From Gammaproteobacteria bacterium RIFCSPHIGHO2_12_FULL_38_11 (GTDB taxonomy: Bacteria; Pseudomonadota; Gammaproteobacteria; Coxiellales; Coxiellaceae), in NCBI GenBank assembly GCA_001801515.1, contig MGXX01000071.1, forward strand, positions 13,256 through 27,852: a stretch of DNA of 14,597 nucleotides. The letters run 5' to 3'. The notes beneath the pieces were generated by a model. That model was given only the letters and a program-made list of their open reading frames with translations. It was not told the origin of the DNA and searched no databases. Below, in pieces: positions 1 through 6,665 of this stretch; positions within the stretch are counted from its first letter, which is position 1; every line of letters starts with the position of its first letter. The position numbers and the translations under genes were made by a program.

Positions 1-1986
1 GGCGAATGCGAATTACAAGATTTATCCATGGGCTTTGGCCAATCTAAATCAGAATATACCGAAGCAAAACGCGCTGTGTGCAGCGAAGATATTGGCCCCT
101 TAATTGAAACGGAAATGACGCGTTGCATACAATGTACGCGCTGTGTTCGATTCGGCGAAGAAGTGGCAGGCCTTCGTGAAATGGGTGTTGTTAATCGTGG
201 TGAAAAAGAAGAAATTGGCACGTATGTTAAACATTTTTTAACGTCTGAAGTTTCCGGCAATATTATTGATTTATGTCCTGTGGGTGCATTAACGAATAAA
301 CCAGCGCGTTATCAAATGCGTGGCTGGGAAGTCTCTGAGCATGCCTCCATTTCGCCGCATGATTGTGTGGGAACCAATGTATTTTTGCATTCTCGCAAAA
401 TGGATAATTCACCTGCGCGTCATGTTTTTCGTTCGGTTCCCAAGGAAAATCAAGCAATCAATGAAATGTGGATGAGTGATCGTGATCGTTTCAGTGTTGA
501 AGGATTATATCATTCCGATCGTGTTGGCAAACCACTGATGAAAAAAAATAATAAGTGGGTGGAAGTGGAATGGGAGTATGCATTAGATGCTGTTGCCCAT
601 TTGACAAAACATATTTGCAATACAGAGGGTGCTGATAAAATAGCCGGCATCGCAGGCTATTCTTCAACTGTTGAAGAATATTATTTGTTTCAAAAATTAA
701 TTCGCGCATTGGGCTCAAATAATATTGATCATCGTATTCGTGAATCTGATTTTTCAGATCAAATGCATCGTCCGTTATTTCCAGCGTTAAACAGTAAAAT
801 TGCAGATATTGAAGCCTGCGATACCATTTTGTTAATTGGTTCTAATGTGCGCTATGAACAACCGATTATCAGCACGCGTATTTTTAAAGCGTATCAAGAT
901 GGTTTGAAAATAATGGCGGTTAATCCTGAAGATTATTCTTTTGTTTATAAACTATCTGAAAAAATAATTCACGTTGATATTGTGAAATCACTGGCGGAAA
1001 TTGCAAAAGCATTGGCATTACTGAAAGCTTCTGATAATGCCAAAGGAAGCGAAGTGCTAAGCGACCGCGAAACTCGGATTCACAGTACGGATCTTAATAG
1101 TAAAATAGCTGGTTTAGAAAATATTATTCCTTCCGAAAACGCTAAATGTATCGCCCAACAATTATTATCATCCCCCAAAGCCATGATTATTTTTGGCGCT
1201 TATGCGCTACATCATCCACACGCTGCAACGCTACGAAGCTTGGTGCATCATATTAAAATATTATCGGGTGCGGAAACGGGCTCATTAACCGATGGTGCAA
1301 ACACAGCAGGTGCTTGGATCGCGGGCTGTGTTCCGCATCGTGATGTTGCAGGTGCGCCCTTAATTCATGTTGGTAAAGAGGCAAAATCATTATTAACCAC
1401 TGATCCTGTTTCTGCTTATTTTATACTAGGCGCGGAATTAGAGTTTGATTCTGCTTACAAAGAAAAATCGATGGAAGCATTGTCCCAATCAAAATTAGTT
1501 GTTTGCTTGTCGACATTTTCGACAGAAAAAATGCGAGAATATGCTGATTTTATTTTACCGATTACACCTTATTCTGAAAATGAAGGAACTTATGTGAACG
1601 TTGAGGGTGTATGGCAATCCTTTAAATCAGTGGGTGTGCCTCATGGTGAATCAAAACCTGCGTGGAAAGTATTGCGTGTATTGGCAAATAAAATGAATTT
1701 AGCGAATTTTAATTATGAATCGGCAAGTGCAGTGCGTGATGAATTGCGATCATGTTGTGGCGATGGCGCGTGTGGTGGAGACGCGCGTGAAGTGAGTGTA
1801 GCGAACGGAACAAGCGTCGTGAAATGCGATATTACGATGAATATTGTCTTACCCAAATTCTCTGCAACAGCAATTGTGCCAACCTGGCACATGTATCGTG
1901 ACAACGCATTAGTGCGAAGAGCGAAAGCATTGCAAGAAACGATAAATCCCCCTGGTTTTGTTAGCAAAAGGGGTGATCACGAATGA
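1..1986 (+). CDS. nuoG: NADH-quinone oxidoreductase subunit G (NuoG), 5' truncated by window edge
   Basis: This is the largest peripheral-arm subunit of complex I, passing electrons from NADH/FMN along Fe-S clusters towards NuoI. The frame is open from base 1 ([13 protein letters not shown]), so the true start lies upstream and the first ATG at 28 is internal. 661 codons are visible. Codon 3 is the last Cys of the His/Cys N5 motif. Cys codons 42, 45 and 48 (RCIQCTRC) and 92 (DLCPVGAL) are the N4 ligands. The extra CxxC..C (N7) motif of E. coli-type NuoG is not seen after GWEVSE. The molybdopterin-oxidoreductase-like fold follows to about residue 580, then the conserved tail [14 protein letters not shown]. 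The stop overlaps the nuoH start (ATGA). Oddities are a GC-rich, Gly/Asp/Cys-rich stretch at about residues 584-608 carrying repeat words shared with the nuoM-nuoN spacer, and a possible insertion near residues 345-370. Confidence 0.97.
   Translation, partial: GECELQDLSMGFGQSKSEYTEAKRAVCSEDIGPLIETEMTRCIQCTRCVRFGEEVAGLREMGVVNRGEKEEIGTYVKHFLTSEVSGNIIDLCPVGALTNKPARYQMRGWEVSEHASISPHDCVGTNVFLHSRKMDNSPARHVFRSVPKENQAINEMWMSDRDRFSVEGLYHSDRVGKPLMKKNNKWVEVEWEYALDAVAHLTKHICNTEGADKIAGIAGYSSTVEEYYLFQKLIRALGSNNIDHRIRESDFSDQMHRPLFPALNSKIADIEACDTILLIGSNVRYEQPIISTRIFKAYQDGLKIMAVNPEDYSFVYKLSEKIIHVDIVKSLAEIAKALALLKASDNAKGSEVLSDRETRIHSTDLNSKIAGLENIIPSENAKCIAQQLLSSPKAMIIFGAYALHHPHAATLRSLVHHIKILSGAETGSLTDGANTAGAWIAGCVPHRDVAGAPLIHVGKEAKSLLTTDPVSAYFILGAELEFDSAYKEKSMEALSQSKLVVCLSTFSTEKMREYADFILPITPYSENEGTYVNVEGVWQSFKSVGVPHGESKPAWKVLRVLANKMNLANFNYESASAVRDELRSCCGDGACGGDAREVSVANGTSVVKCDITMNIVLPKFSATAIVPTWHMYRDNALVRRAKALQETINPPGFVSKRGDHE
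1764..1814 (+). repeat. Small repeat element embedded in frame in nuoG
   Basis: The words gtggag (1775-1780), cgcgtgaagtgag (1784-1796) and cgaacggaacaag (1802-1814) occur in the same order in the nuoM-nuoN spacer (8194-8199, 8207-8219, 8268-8280). GCGCGT (1766-1771) and ACGCGC (1781-1786) form a perfect 6-bp stem around a 9-base loop. Bases 1761-1790 are 21/30 G+C, well above the surrounding AT-rich gene. The element keeps the frame open and encodes the linker [20 protein letters not shown] between the conserved VRDELR segment and the NuoG tail. I infer an in-frame insertion of a small palindromic repeat; an alignment with related NuoG proteins would settle this. Confidence 0.7.
1966..1973 (+). 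promoter_or_regulatory. Ribosome binding site for nuoH inside nuoG
   Basis: AAAAGGGG followed by TGAT reads as the consensus AAGGAGGTGAT with one base missing. It lies 9 bases before the nuoH ATG at 1983. It supports that start, which overlaps the nuoG stop by 4 bp and suggests translational coupling. Confidence 0.7.
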
Positions 1987-2990
1987 TTTCGCAACTTCAA
2001 ACACTCATCTGGATTATCATTAAAATTATCTGCATCTTATTGCCGTTAATGATAACAGTTGCTTATGTGACAATGGCGGAACGCAAAGTCATCGGTTATA
2101 TGCAAGGACGAATCGGTCCTAATCGTGTGGGCCCTTTTGGATTATTACAGCCGATTGCTGACGTCGTGAAATTATTATTTAAAGAAGTTATTGTCCCGAG
2201 CAGATCAAACAATTATTTATTTGTCATAGCACCGATGTTATCTATTATGCCTGCATTGGCAGCATGGGCCGTTGTGCCTTTTATGAAAGGTTGGGTGCTT
2301 GCCAATATTAATGCCGGGGTTTTGTATTTATTTGCCATGACTTCATTGGGTGTTTATGGGATTTTAGTAGCGGGTTGGGCGTCGAACTCAAAATACGCCT
2401 TATTTGGCGCATTACGTTCGGCAGCGCAAGTTATTTCATATGAAATTGCATTGGGATTTTCATTAGTCGGTGTGATTTTAGCATCTGGCACGATGAATTT
2501 ATCCAGCTTGGTTTTAAAACAAAGTGGGGGATTATGGCATTGGTATTGGTTGCCTTTATTTCCTTTATTTATTGTCTATTGGATTTCAAGTGTTGCAGAA
2601 ACCAATCGTGCACCGTTTGATGTTGCAGAAGGTGAAGCAGAAATTGTAGCGGGATTCCACGTTGAATATTCTGGCATGGCTTTTGCGATTTTCTTTTTGG
2701 CTGAATACGCGAATATGATTTTGGTGTCTGCATTGGCATCGATAATTTTTTTCGGCGGTTGGTTATCCCCATTTCAAGGTATTCCTGTGCTGGATCATTT
2801 ATTCTCATGGATCCCTGGCATTTTTTGGCTGTTAATAAAAATGGCCTTTTTTATATTCTTATATTTTTGGATGCGTGCAACGTTTCCACGTTATCGTTAC
2901 GACCAAATTATGTATTTGGGCTGGAAAATATTAATTCCCGTGACTTTAGTTTGGTTAATTGTGGTGGCGCTGGCGGTGCAATTAAATTAG
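1983..2990 (+). CDS. nuoH: NADH-quinone oxidoreductase subunit H (NuoH)
   Basis: This is the integral-membrane subunit joining the peripheral and membrane arms and forming much of the quinone-binding channel. It has 335 residues, the usual family length, with about eight hydrophobic segments. Signature stretches are [20 protein letters not shown] (residues 32-51), followed by a [16 protein letters not shown] segment, [13 protein letters not shown] (152-164), and [20 protein letters not shown] (206-225). The last contains the acidic loop near the quinone site. The start at 1983 overlaps the nuoG stop and has a strong ribosome site. The gene ends 108 bases before the preferred nuoI start. Confidence 0.98.
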   Translation: MISQLQTLIWIIIKIICILLPLMITVAYVTMAERKVIGYMQGRIGPNRVGPFGLLQPIADVVKLLFKEVIVPSRSNNYLFVIAPMLSIMPALAAWAVVPFMKGWVLANINAGVLYLFAMTSLGVYGILVAGWASNSKYALFGALRSAAQVISYEIALGFSLVGVILASGTMNLSSLVLKQSGGLWHWYWLPLFPLFIVYWISSVAETNRAPFDVAEGEAEIVAGFHVEYSGMAFAIFFLAEYANMILVSALASIIFFGGWLSPFQGIPVLDHLFSWIPGIFWLLIKMAFFIFLYFWMRATFPRYRYDQIMYLGWKILIPVTLVWLIVVALAVQLN

Positions 2991-2994
2991 CGCT

Positions 2995-3044
2995 GAGCCG
3001 CGCGTGGAGTATATAGCACAGAAACGCCCGGGAGGGTGCGTGTG
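2995..3044 (+). repeat. Repeat/hairpin element in nuoH-nuoI spacer
   Basis: The first part, gagccgc...gtggag...tatata (2995-3015), resembles gagccgcaatgtggag plus catata in the nuoM-nuoN spacer (8184-8206). The second part is the 15-base word atagcacagaaacgc (3013-3027), identical to 4231-4245 before nuoK. It is followed by tgcgtgtg (3037-3044), identical to 4257-4264. ACGC (3024-3027) pairs with GCGT (3038-3041), and CC (3028-3029) with GG (3035-3036), leaving T3037 as a bulge. The remaining spacer (3045-3098) is AT-rich with no further feature apart from a weak nuoI ribosome site at 3089-3094. Confidence 0.7.
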
Positions 3045-3098
3045 GTCCCCGCAGTGAAAAAAATTTGTTGCATGAATTCTAGAAAACAGCGAGAAACT

Positions 3099-3587
3099 AT
3101 GAAATTGAAACAGCTCATAAAGCGCTTTACATTATGGGAATTATTGCAAGGCTTATTCTTAACTGGAAAATATTTTTTCCGCAGGAAAACAACCATTCAA
3201 TATCCCGAAGAAGAAACACCGATTTCTCCACGTTTCAGGGGCATGTTAGCATTGCGTCGATATCCTAACGGTGAAGAACGTTGTATCGGTTGTAAATTAT
3301 GCGAAGCAGTTTGCCCTGCATTGGCTATTAAAATTGATGCGGGTCCGCGAGAAAAAGATGGTTCGCGTCGCACAACGCGTTATGAAATAGACGCTTTTAA
3401 ATGTATTAATTGTGGGTTTTGTGAAGAAGCCTGTCCGGTGGACGCTGTTGTATTAACGCCAGAAATGCATTATTCAATTACAGAGCGTGGACAAAATATT
3501 TTAACGAAAGAAAAATTATTGGCGATTGGTGATATTTATGAGAAACAAATTGCTGATAATTTAGCGGTTGATGCAAAGTATAGATAG
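3099..3587 (+). CDS. nuoI: NADH-quinone oxidoreductase subunit I (NuoI)
   Basis: This peripheral-arm ferredoxin-like subunit carries clusters N6a and N6b and relays electrons towards the terminal cluster N2. From the ATG at 3099 it has 162 residues, the usual size, and begins [18 protein letters not shown], matching the amphipathic N-terminus of the family. Ligands are C62-C65-C68 with C72 ([13 protein letters not shown]) and C102-C105-C108 with C112 ([13 protein letters not shown]). The conserved PRFRG and [11 protein letters not shown] stretches precede the first motif. In-frame starts further upstream exist (GTG 3036, ATG 3072), but the added residues match nothing in the family. The 3036 start would translate the spacer repeat, so I chose 3099. 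Its ribosome site (gcgaga) is weak. Confidence 0.96.
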   Translation: MKLKQLIKRFTLWELLQGLFLTGKYFFRRKTTIQYPEEETPISPRFRGMLALRRYPNGEERCIGCKLCEAVCPALAIKIDAGPREKDGSRRTTRYEIDAFKCINCGFCEEACPVDAVVLTPEMHYSITERGQNILTKEKLLAIGDIYEKQIADNLAVDAKYR

Positions 3588-3593
3588 CTAATC

Positions 3594-3613
3594 ACCCCCT
3601 TTTTCAAGGGGGT
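3594..3613 (+). other. Perfect 8-bp hairpin in nuoI-nuoJ spacer
   Basis: ACCCCCTT (3594-3601) and AAGGGGGT (3606-3613) are perfect inverted repeats around a 4-base loop, seven bases after the nuoI stop. No T-run follows on either strand, so this is not an intrinsic terminator. The following cgtgaatgaagtgaacgg resembles the cgtgaagtgag and cgaacgg words of the other spacer repeats. It may be a repeat remnant or an RNA-stability/processing hairpin; the function is unknown. Confidence 0.75.
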
Positions 3614-3629
3614 CGTGAATGAAGTGAAC

Positions 3630-3635
3630 GGGGAG
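3630..3635 (+). promoter_or_regulatory. Ribosome binding site for nuoJ
   Basis: GGGGAG lies 5 bases upstream of the nuoJ ATG at 3641. It directly follows the repeat-like agtgaacgg sequence. Confidence 0.6.
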
Positions 3636-3640
3636 ATTTA

Positions 3641-4234
3641 ATGCTATTTCCAATACATCAAGTTATTTTTTATGTCTTCACTATTCTGTTGGTCGCATCA
3701 GCAACGATGGTTATTACCGCAAAAAGCCCTGTGAAAGCCGTATTATTTTTAGTGGTTGCTTTTTTTGCGAGTGCTGTTTTGTGGATGTCGATGCAAGCAG
3801 AATTTTTGTCACTATTGTTAATTTTTGTTTATGTTGGTGCGGTGATGACATTATTTTTATTCGTGGTGATGATGTTGAAAACTGAAAATAAACAGACGCC
3901 ATCATCGCCACTGTCGCTGTTATCACTGGGATTTTTGTGCCTGATTATGTTAGTGGGCACCGCTTTTTATGTGTTTGCATTGCATTGGCCATTAGCAAAT
4001 ACACTGCCAACGCATTATGATGCGAGTTATAACAATGTGGAAGCAATTGGTACTTTATTATTTACGAATTATTTATTCCCGTTTGAAATCTGTGCGGTGT
4101 TGTTATTGGTTGGTATGATATCCGCAATTGCCCTAGCATTTCACGGCAAAAAATCAGATACGAAGTCGCAGTCGATTAATAAACAAACTCAAGCGAATAA
4201 GAAAGATCGGTTGCGCATAATTAATTTAAAATAG
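3641..4234 (+). CDS. nuoJ: NADH-quinone oxidoreductase subunit J (NuoJ)
   Basis: This is a membrane-arm subunit of complex I with five predicted hydrophobic segments, lying between NuoH and NuoK/NuoN. It has 197 residues, in the usual range. The signature VYVGAVMTLFLFVVMML (residues 63-79) is the third helix, which carries the pi-bulge characteristic of the family. The last approximately 30 residues are hydrophilic and Lys/Gln-rich (KKSDTKSQSINKQTQANKK), as is common for this subunit's variable tail. The TAG stop at 4232-4234 falls within the repeat word shared with the nuoH-nuoI spacer. The start is set by ATG 3641 with a good ribosome site. Confidence 0.96.
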   Translation: MLFPIHQVIFYVFTILLVASATMVITAKSPVKAVLFLVVAFFASAVLWMSMQAEFLSLLLIFVYVGAVMTLFLFVVMMLKTENKQTPSSPLSLLSLGFLCLIMLVGTAFYVFALHWPLANTLPTHYDASYNNVEAIGTLLFTNYLFPFEICAVLLLVGMISAIALAFHGKKSDTKSQSINKQTQANKKDRLRIINLK

Positions 4235-4277
4235 CACAGAAACGCGGGTGGTAGCCTGCGTGTGTGAGCAAAGCGAG
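4231..4277 (+). repeat. Repeat/hairpin element in nuoJ-nuoK spacer
   Basis: The word atagcacagaaacgc (4231-4245) is identical to 3013-3027, and tgcgtgtg (4257-4264) to 3037-3044. ACGC (4242-4245) pairs with GCGT (4258-4261). G4246 wobbles with T4257 and GG (4247-4248) pairs with CC (4255-4256), giving a 7-bp stem with a 6-base loop. At the inner stem the other copy has CC/GG instead of GG/CC, so pairing is kept while the bases differ. The element supplies the nuoJ stop codon, and its end (gagcaaagcgag) supplies the purine-rich sequence before nuoK. Confidence 0.72.
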
Positions 4278-4282
4278 TGTAT

Positions 4283-4588
4283 ATGATACCTCTAGTGAAT
4301 TACTTAATCGTCGGCGCCATTTTATTTGGCCTAAGCTTTGTTGGTATTATTATCAATCGCCGAAATATTATTATGCTGATGATGTGCATTGAACTAATGT
4401 TATTAGCAGTGAATACTAATTTCATTGCTTTCGCACAATATTTTGCTGACCCTGCAGGTGAAGTATTTGTGTTTTTTATTTTAACAGTTGCAGCGGTTGA
4501 AGCGGCAATTGGATTGGCGATTTTGGTTTTATTATATCGTCGTACTGGGTCAATTGGTGTGCGAGAAATTAATGTGTTAAAAGGTTAA
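4283..4588 (+). CDS. nuoK: NADH-quinone oxidoreductase subunit K (NuoK)
   Basis: This small membrane-arm subunit has three transmembrane helices and takes part in proton translocation. From ATG 4283 it has 101 residues, the standard length, and starts [15 protein letters not shown]. The two conserved buried glutamates are present: E37 ([14 protein letters not shown]) and E73 ([13 protein letters not shown]). An upstream in-frame GTG at 4277 would add two residues. I prefer ATG because it gives the canonical length and a 5-base spacing from AGCGAG (4272-4277). It ends one base before the nuoL start. Confidence 0.97.
   Translation: MIPLVNYLIVGAILFGLSFVGIIINRRNIIMLMMCIELMLLAVNTNFIAFAQYFADPAGEVFVFFILTVAAVEAAIGLAILVLLYRRTGSIGVREINVLKG
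4579..4584 (+). promoter_or_regulatory. Ribosome binding site for nuoL within nuoK
   Basis: AAAAGG lies 5 bases before the nuoL ATG at 4590 and inside the last codons of nuoK. Together with the 1-bp gap this suggests coupled translation. Confidence 0.55.
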
Positions 4589-4589
4589 C

Positions 4590-6542
4590 ATGATAGAAAA
4601 ATTATCGTTACTCGTGGTCTTGTTACCACTCCTAGGCAGCCTCATCGCTGGCTTTTTTGGCAAGCGCATTGGCATACGGGGTGCGCACACCGTTACTATT
4701 TTATTAATGAGCATTTCATTTTTCTGCGCACTGGCTATTTTTAAATTAGTTGTGCTTGATGGTGGTTCCTTTGATGGCACACTTTATACTTGGGCTGTCA
4801 GTGGCTCTTTTCAATTAGATATTGGATTTTTAATTGATTCCTTAACCGCAATCATGATGGTTGTTGTGATGTTTGTTGCTACTATCGTGCATATTTACAG
4901 TATCGGCTATATGAAGGGCGATGCAGGTGATCAACGTTTTTTTTGTTACATGTCGGGTTTTACTTTTGCTATGTTAATGCTCGTCACCGCTAATAATTTT
5001 TTACAGTTATTTTTTGGTTGGGAAGGCGTTGGTTTGGTTTCGTATTTACTCATTGGCTTTTGGTATGACAAAGAATCTGCTGCTGTCGGTTCATTAAAAG
5101 CATTTATTGTAAACCGAGTAGGGGATTTTGGTTTTATACTGGGGATCGCTGCGATTTTAGATTATTGCGGCAGTCTGGATTATGCAACCGTATTTTCAAA
5201 ATTATCGAGCTTGTCACAAACTACGATTTCAATTTTCCCTCATCACCCCTGGTCAATTATCACAGTGATTTGTATTTTATTATTTATTGGCGCAATGGGT
5301 AAATCAGCGCAAATGCCATTGCATGTATGGTTGCCAGAATCGATGGAAGGTCCTACGCCTATTTCCGCTTTAATCCATGCCGCAACAATGGTAACAGCTG
5401 GTGTATTTATGGTTGCCAGAATGTCGCCACTATTTGAATTATCATCCGTGTCCTTAAGTGTGGTTATGATTGTCGGTGCGACAGGCGCGCTGATGTTGGG
5501 TTTATTGGCCTTTGTTGAAAATGATATTAAACGCGTGATTGCCTATTCAACGATGTCTCAATTGGGTTATATGATGGCAGCCAATGGGGCATCCGCCTTT
5601 CATGCTGGTATTTTTCATTTAATAACACACGCTTGTTTTAAGGCATTATTATTTTTAGCAGCAGGGTCGGTCATTATTGCGATGCATCATGAACAAGATT
5701 TGCGAAAGATGGGCAATTTAAAAAAATATTTACCCGTTACCTATATAACCTTTTTAATTGGTGCATTGGCGCTTTCTGCTGTGCCACCAACAGCCGGATT
5801 TTTTTCAAAAGATGCTATTATTGATGCGGTGCGTCACAGTACGATTATCGGTGCACAATATTCATATTGGATGCTATTAATTGGCGCATTTGTGACAGCG
5901 TATTATATTTTCCGTGCTTTTTTTATGGCATTTCACACAGCTGAGCGTATGGATGAACATACCCGAGTGCATTTAAAAGAACATTGGATAATGTTGCTGC
6001 CATTAATTCTATTGGCGATTCCGTCATTATTGCTTGGTATTTTTGTAGTTAAGCCTATGCTATATGCTTCACCTGGATTTTTAGGAAAGAGTATTACAGT
6101 GTTGCCGCAATATAATGTGTTGGCACAGATGGCTACACAATTTCCGGGTGCTTGGAATACAATAAAAAATTGTGTTCACACATTGCCTTTCTGGTTCTCA
6201 TTGTCTGGTATTGTTTCTGCTTGGATTACTGTGATTTTGCTGCCTAAAATGAATGGATTTTTTTACCGTCGTTTATCCTGGATTCGTGATTTATTAGTAG
6301 CACAATACGGGTTTGATATTTTTAATCATTGGTTTTTTACACGCGGCACGCTAAAAATGAGTGAATTCTTTTTTCACACAGGTGATTTAAAAGTACTGGA
6401 TGCTGGTATGGTCGACGGATCCGGTCGAGGCGTTACGCGCATTTCTAGCTTATTACGCAAATTACAATCAGGCTATTTATATCATTATGCTTTGATAATG
6501 ATTGTTGGCTTGTTGGGTTTTTTAGTTTGGATGATATATTAA
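4590..6542 (+). CDS. nuoL: NADH-quinone oxidoreductase subunit L (NuoL)
   Basis: This is the distal antiporter-like proton-pumping subunit of the membrane arm, with the long lateral helix at its C-terminus. It has 650 residues, in the longer part of the family range. The channel residues are intact: E145 (FFGWEGVGLVSYLLIGFWY), K238 (GAMGKSAQMPLHVWLPESM), and K407/D408 (TAGFFSKDAII). The helix motif ALIHAATMVTAGVFMVARMS (residues 260-279), VIAYSTMSQLGYM (317-329) and HLITHACFKALLFLAAGS (343-360) are further antiporter-family signatures. The C-terminal portion, about residues 500-650, contains the amphipathic connecting helix and a final membrane segment. A 123-bp spacer with repeats and hairpins separates it from nuoM. 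Confidence 0.98.
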   Translation: MIEKLSLLVVLLPLLGSLIAGFFGKRIGIRGAHTVTILLMSISFFCALAIFKLVVLDGGSFDGTLYTWAVSGSFQLDIGFLIDSLTAIMMVVVMFVATIVHIYSIGYMKGDAGDQRFFCYMSGFTFAMLMLVTANNFLQLFFGWEGVGLVSYLLIGFWYDKESAAVGSLKAFIVNRVGDFGFILGIAAILDYCGSLDYATVFSKLSSLSQTTISIFPHHPWSIITVICILLFIGAMGKSAQMPLHVWLPESMEGPTPISALIHAATMVTAGVFMVARMSPLFELSSVSLSVVMIVGATGALMLGLLAFVENDIKRVIAYSTMSQLGYMMAANGASAFHAGIFHLITHACFKALLFLAAGSVIIAMHHEQDLRKMGNLKKYLPVTYITFLIGALALSAVPPTAGFFSKDAIIDAVRHSTIIGAQYSYWMLLIGAFVTAYYIFRAFFMAFHTAERMDEHTRVHLKEHWIMLLPLILLAIPSLLLGIFVVKPMLYASPGFLGKSITVLPQYNVLAQMATQFPGAWNTIKNCVHTLPFWFSLSGIVSAWITVILLPKMNGFFYRRLSWIRDLLVAQYGFDIFNHWFFTRGTLKMSEFFFHTGDLKVLDAGMVDGSGRGVTRISSLLRKLQSGYLYHYALIMIVGLLGFLVWMIY

Positions 6543-6615
6543 ACCCCAGAGCCCCGAGCGTAAGCGAGTGGAAGCGACGAAGAACGCAAATAAAATAAAC
6601 AATATCAGTGAACGG
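6543..6615 (+). repeat. Repeat-like GC-richer tract in nuoL-nuoM spacer
   Basis: Just after the nuoL stop comes agagccccgagcgtaagcgag followed by tggaagcgacgaag, much richer in G and C than the surrounding genes. It is built of the same kind of words as the other spacers: gcgtaagcgag beside gcgtgaagtgag at 8208-8219, and agtgaacgg at 6607-6615 identical to 3623-3631. No coding function is seen. I regard it as a decayed or variant member of the same repeat family, with less support than the H/I, J/K and M/N copies. Confidence 0.45.
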
Positions 6616-6643
6616 TGTCAGGAAATAGGACACTGACATTTTT
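6616..6643 (+). terminator. Weak terminator-like hairpin before nuoM
   Basis: TGTCAG (6616-6621) pairs perfectly with CTGACA (6633-6638) around an 11-base loop and is followed by TTTTT (6639-6643), so it has the form of a weak intrinsic terminator. Two alternative pairings compete for the same arm: TCAGTG (6605-6610) with CACTGA (6631-6636), and GTGTC (6615-6619) with GACAC (6629-6633). Because nuoM and nuoN lie downstream, full termination is unlikely; partial attenuation is possible. The short, moderately GC stem keeps confidence low. Confidence 0.3.
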
Positions 6644-6665
6644 ATGTAAAAAACGAGATATTAAA

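Noticed and set aside
28..30. ATG at 28 as the nuoG start
   Set aside because: The frame is open to base 1 and the upstream residues GECELQDLS are the conserved NuoG N5-ligand region, so the gene is cut by the window edge.
3036..3098. Upstream GTG (3036) and ATG (3072) starts for nuoI
   Set aside because: They would add 21 or 9 residues unlike the family N-terminus; the 3036 start would translate the spacer repeat. ATG 3099 gives the canonical beginning and length.
3594..3613. nuoI-nuoJ hairpin as an intrinsic terminator
   Set aside because: No T-run follows on either strand, and essential subunit genes of the same operon lie downstream.
6615..6665. GTG start at 6615 for nuoM
   Set aside because: The 17 extra residues come from the hairpin/T-run region and do not resemble NuoM; ATG 6666 gives the typical first membrane segment.
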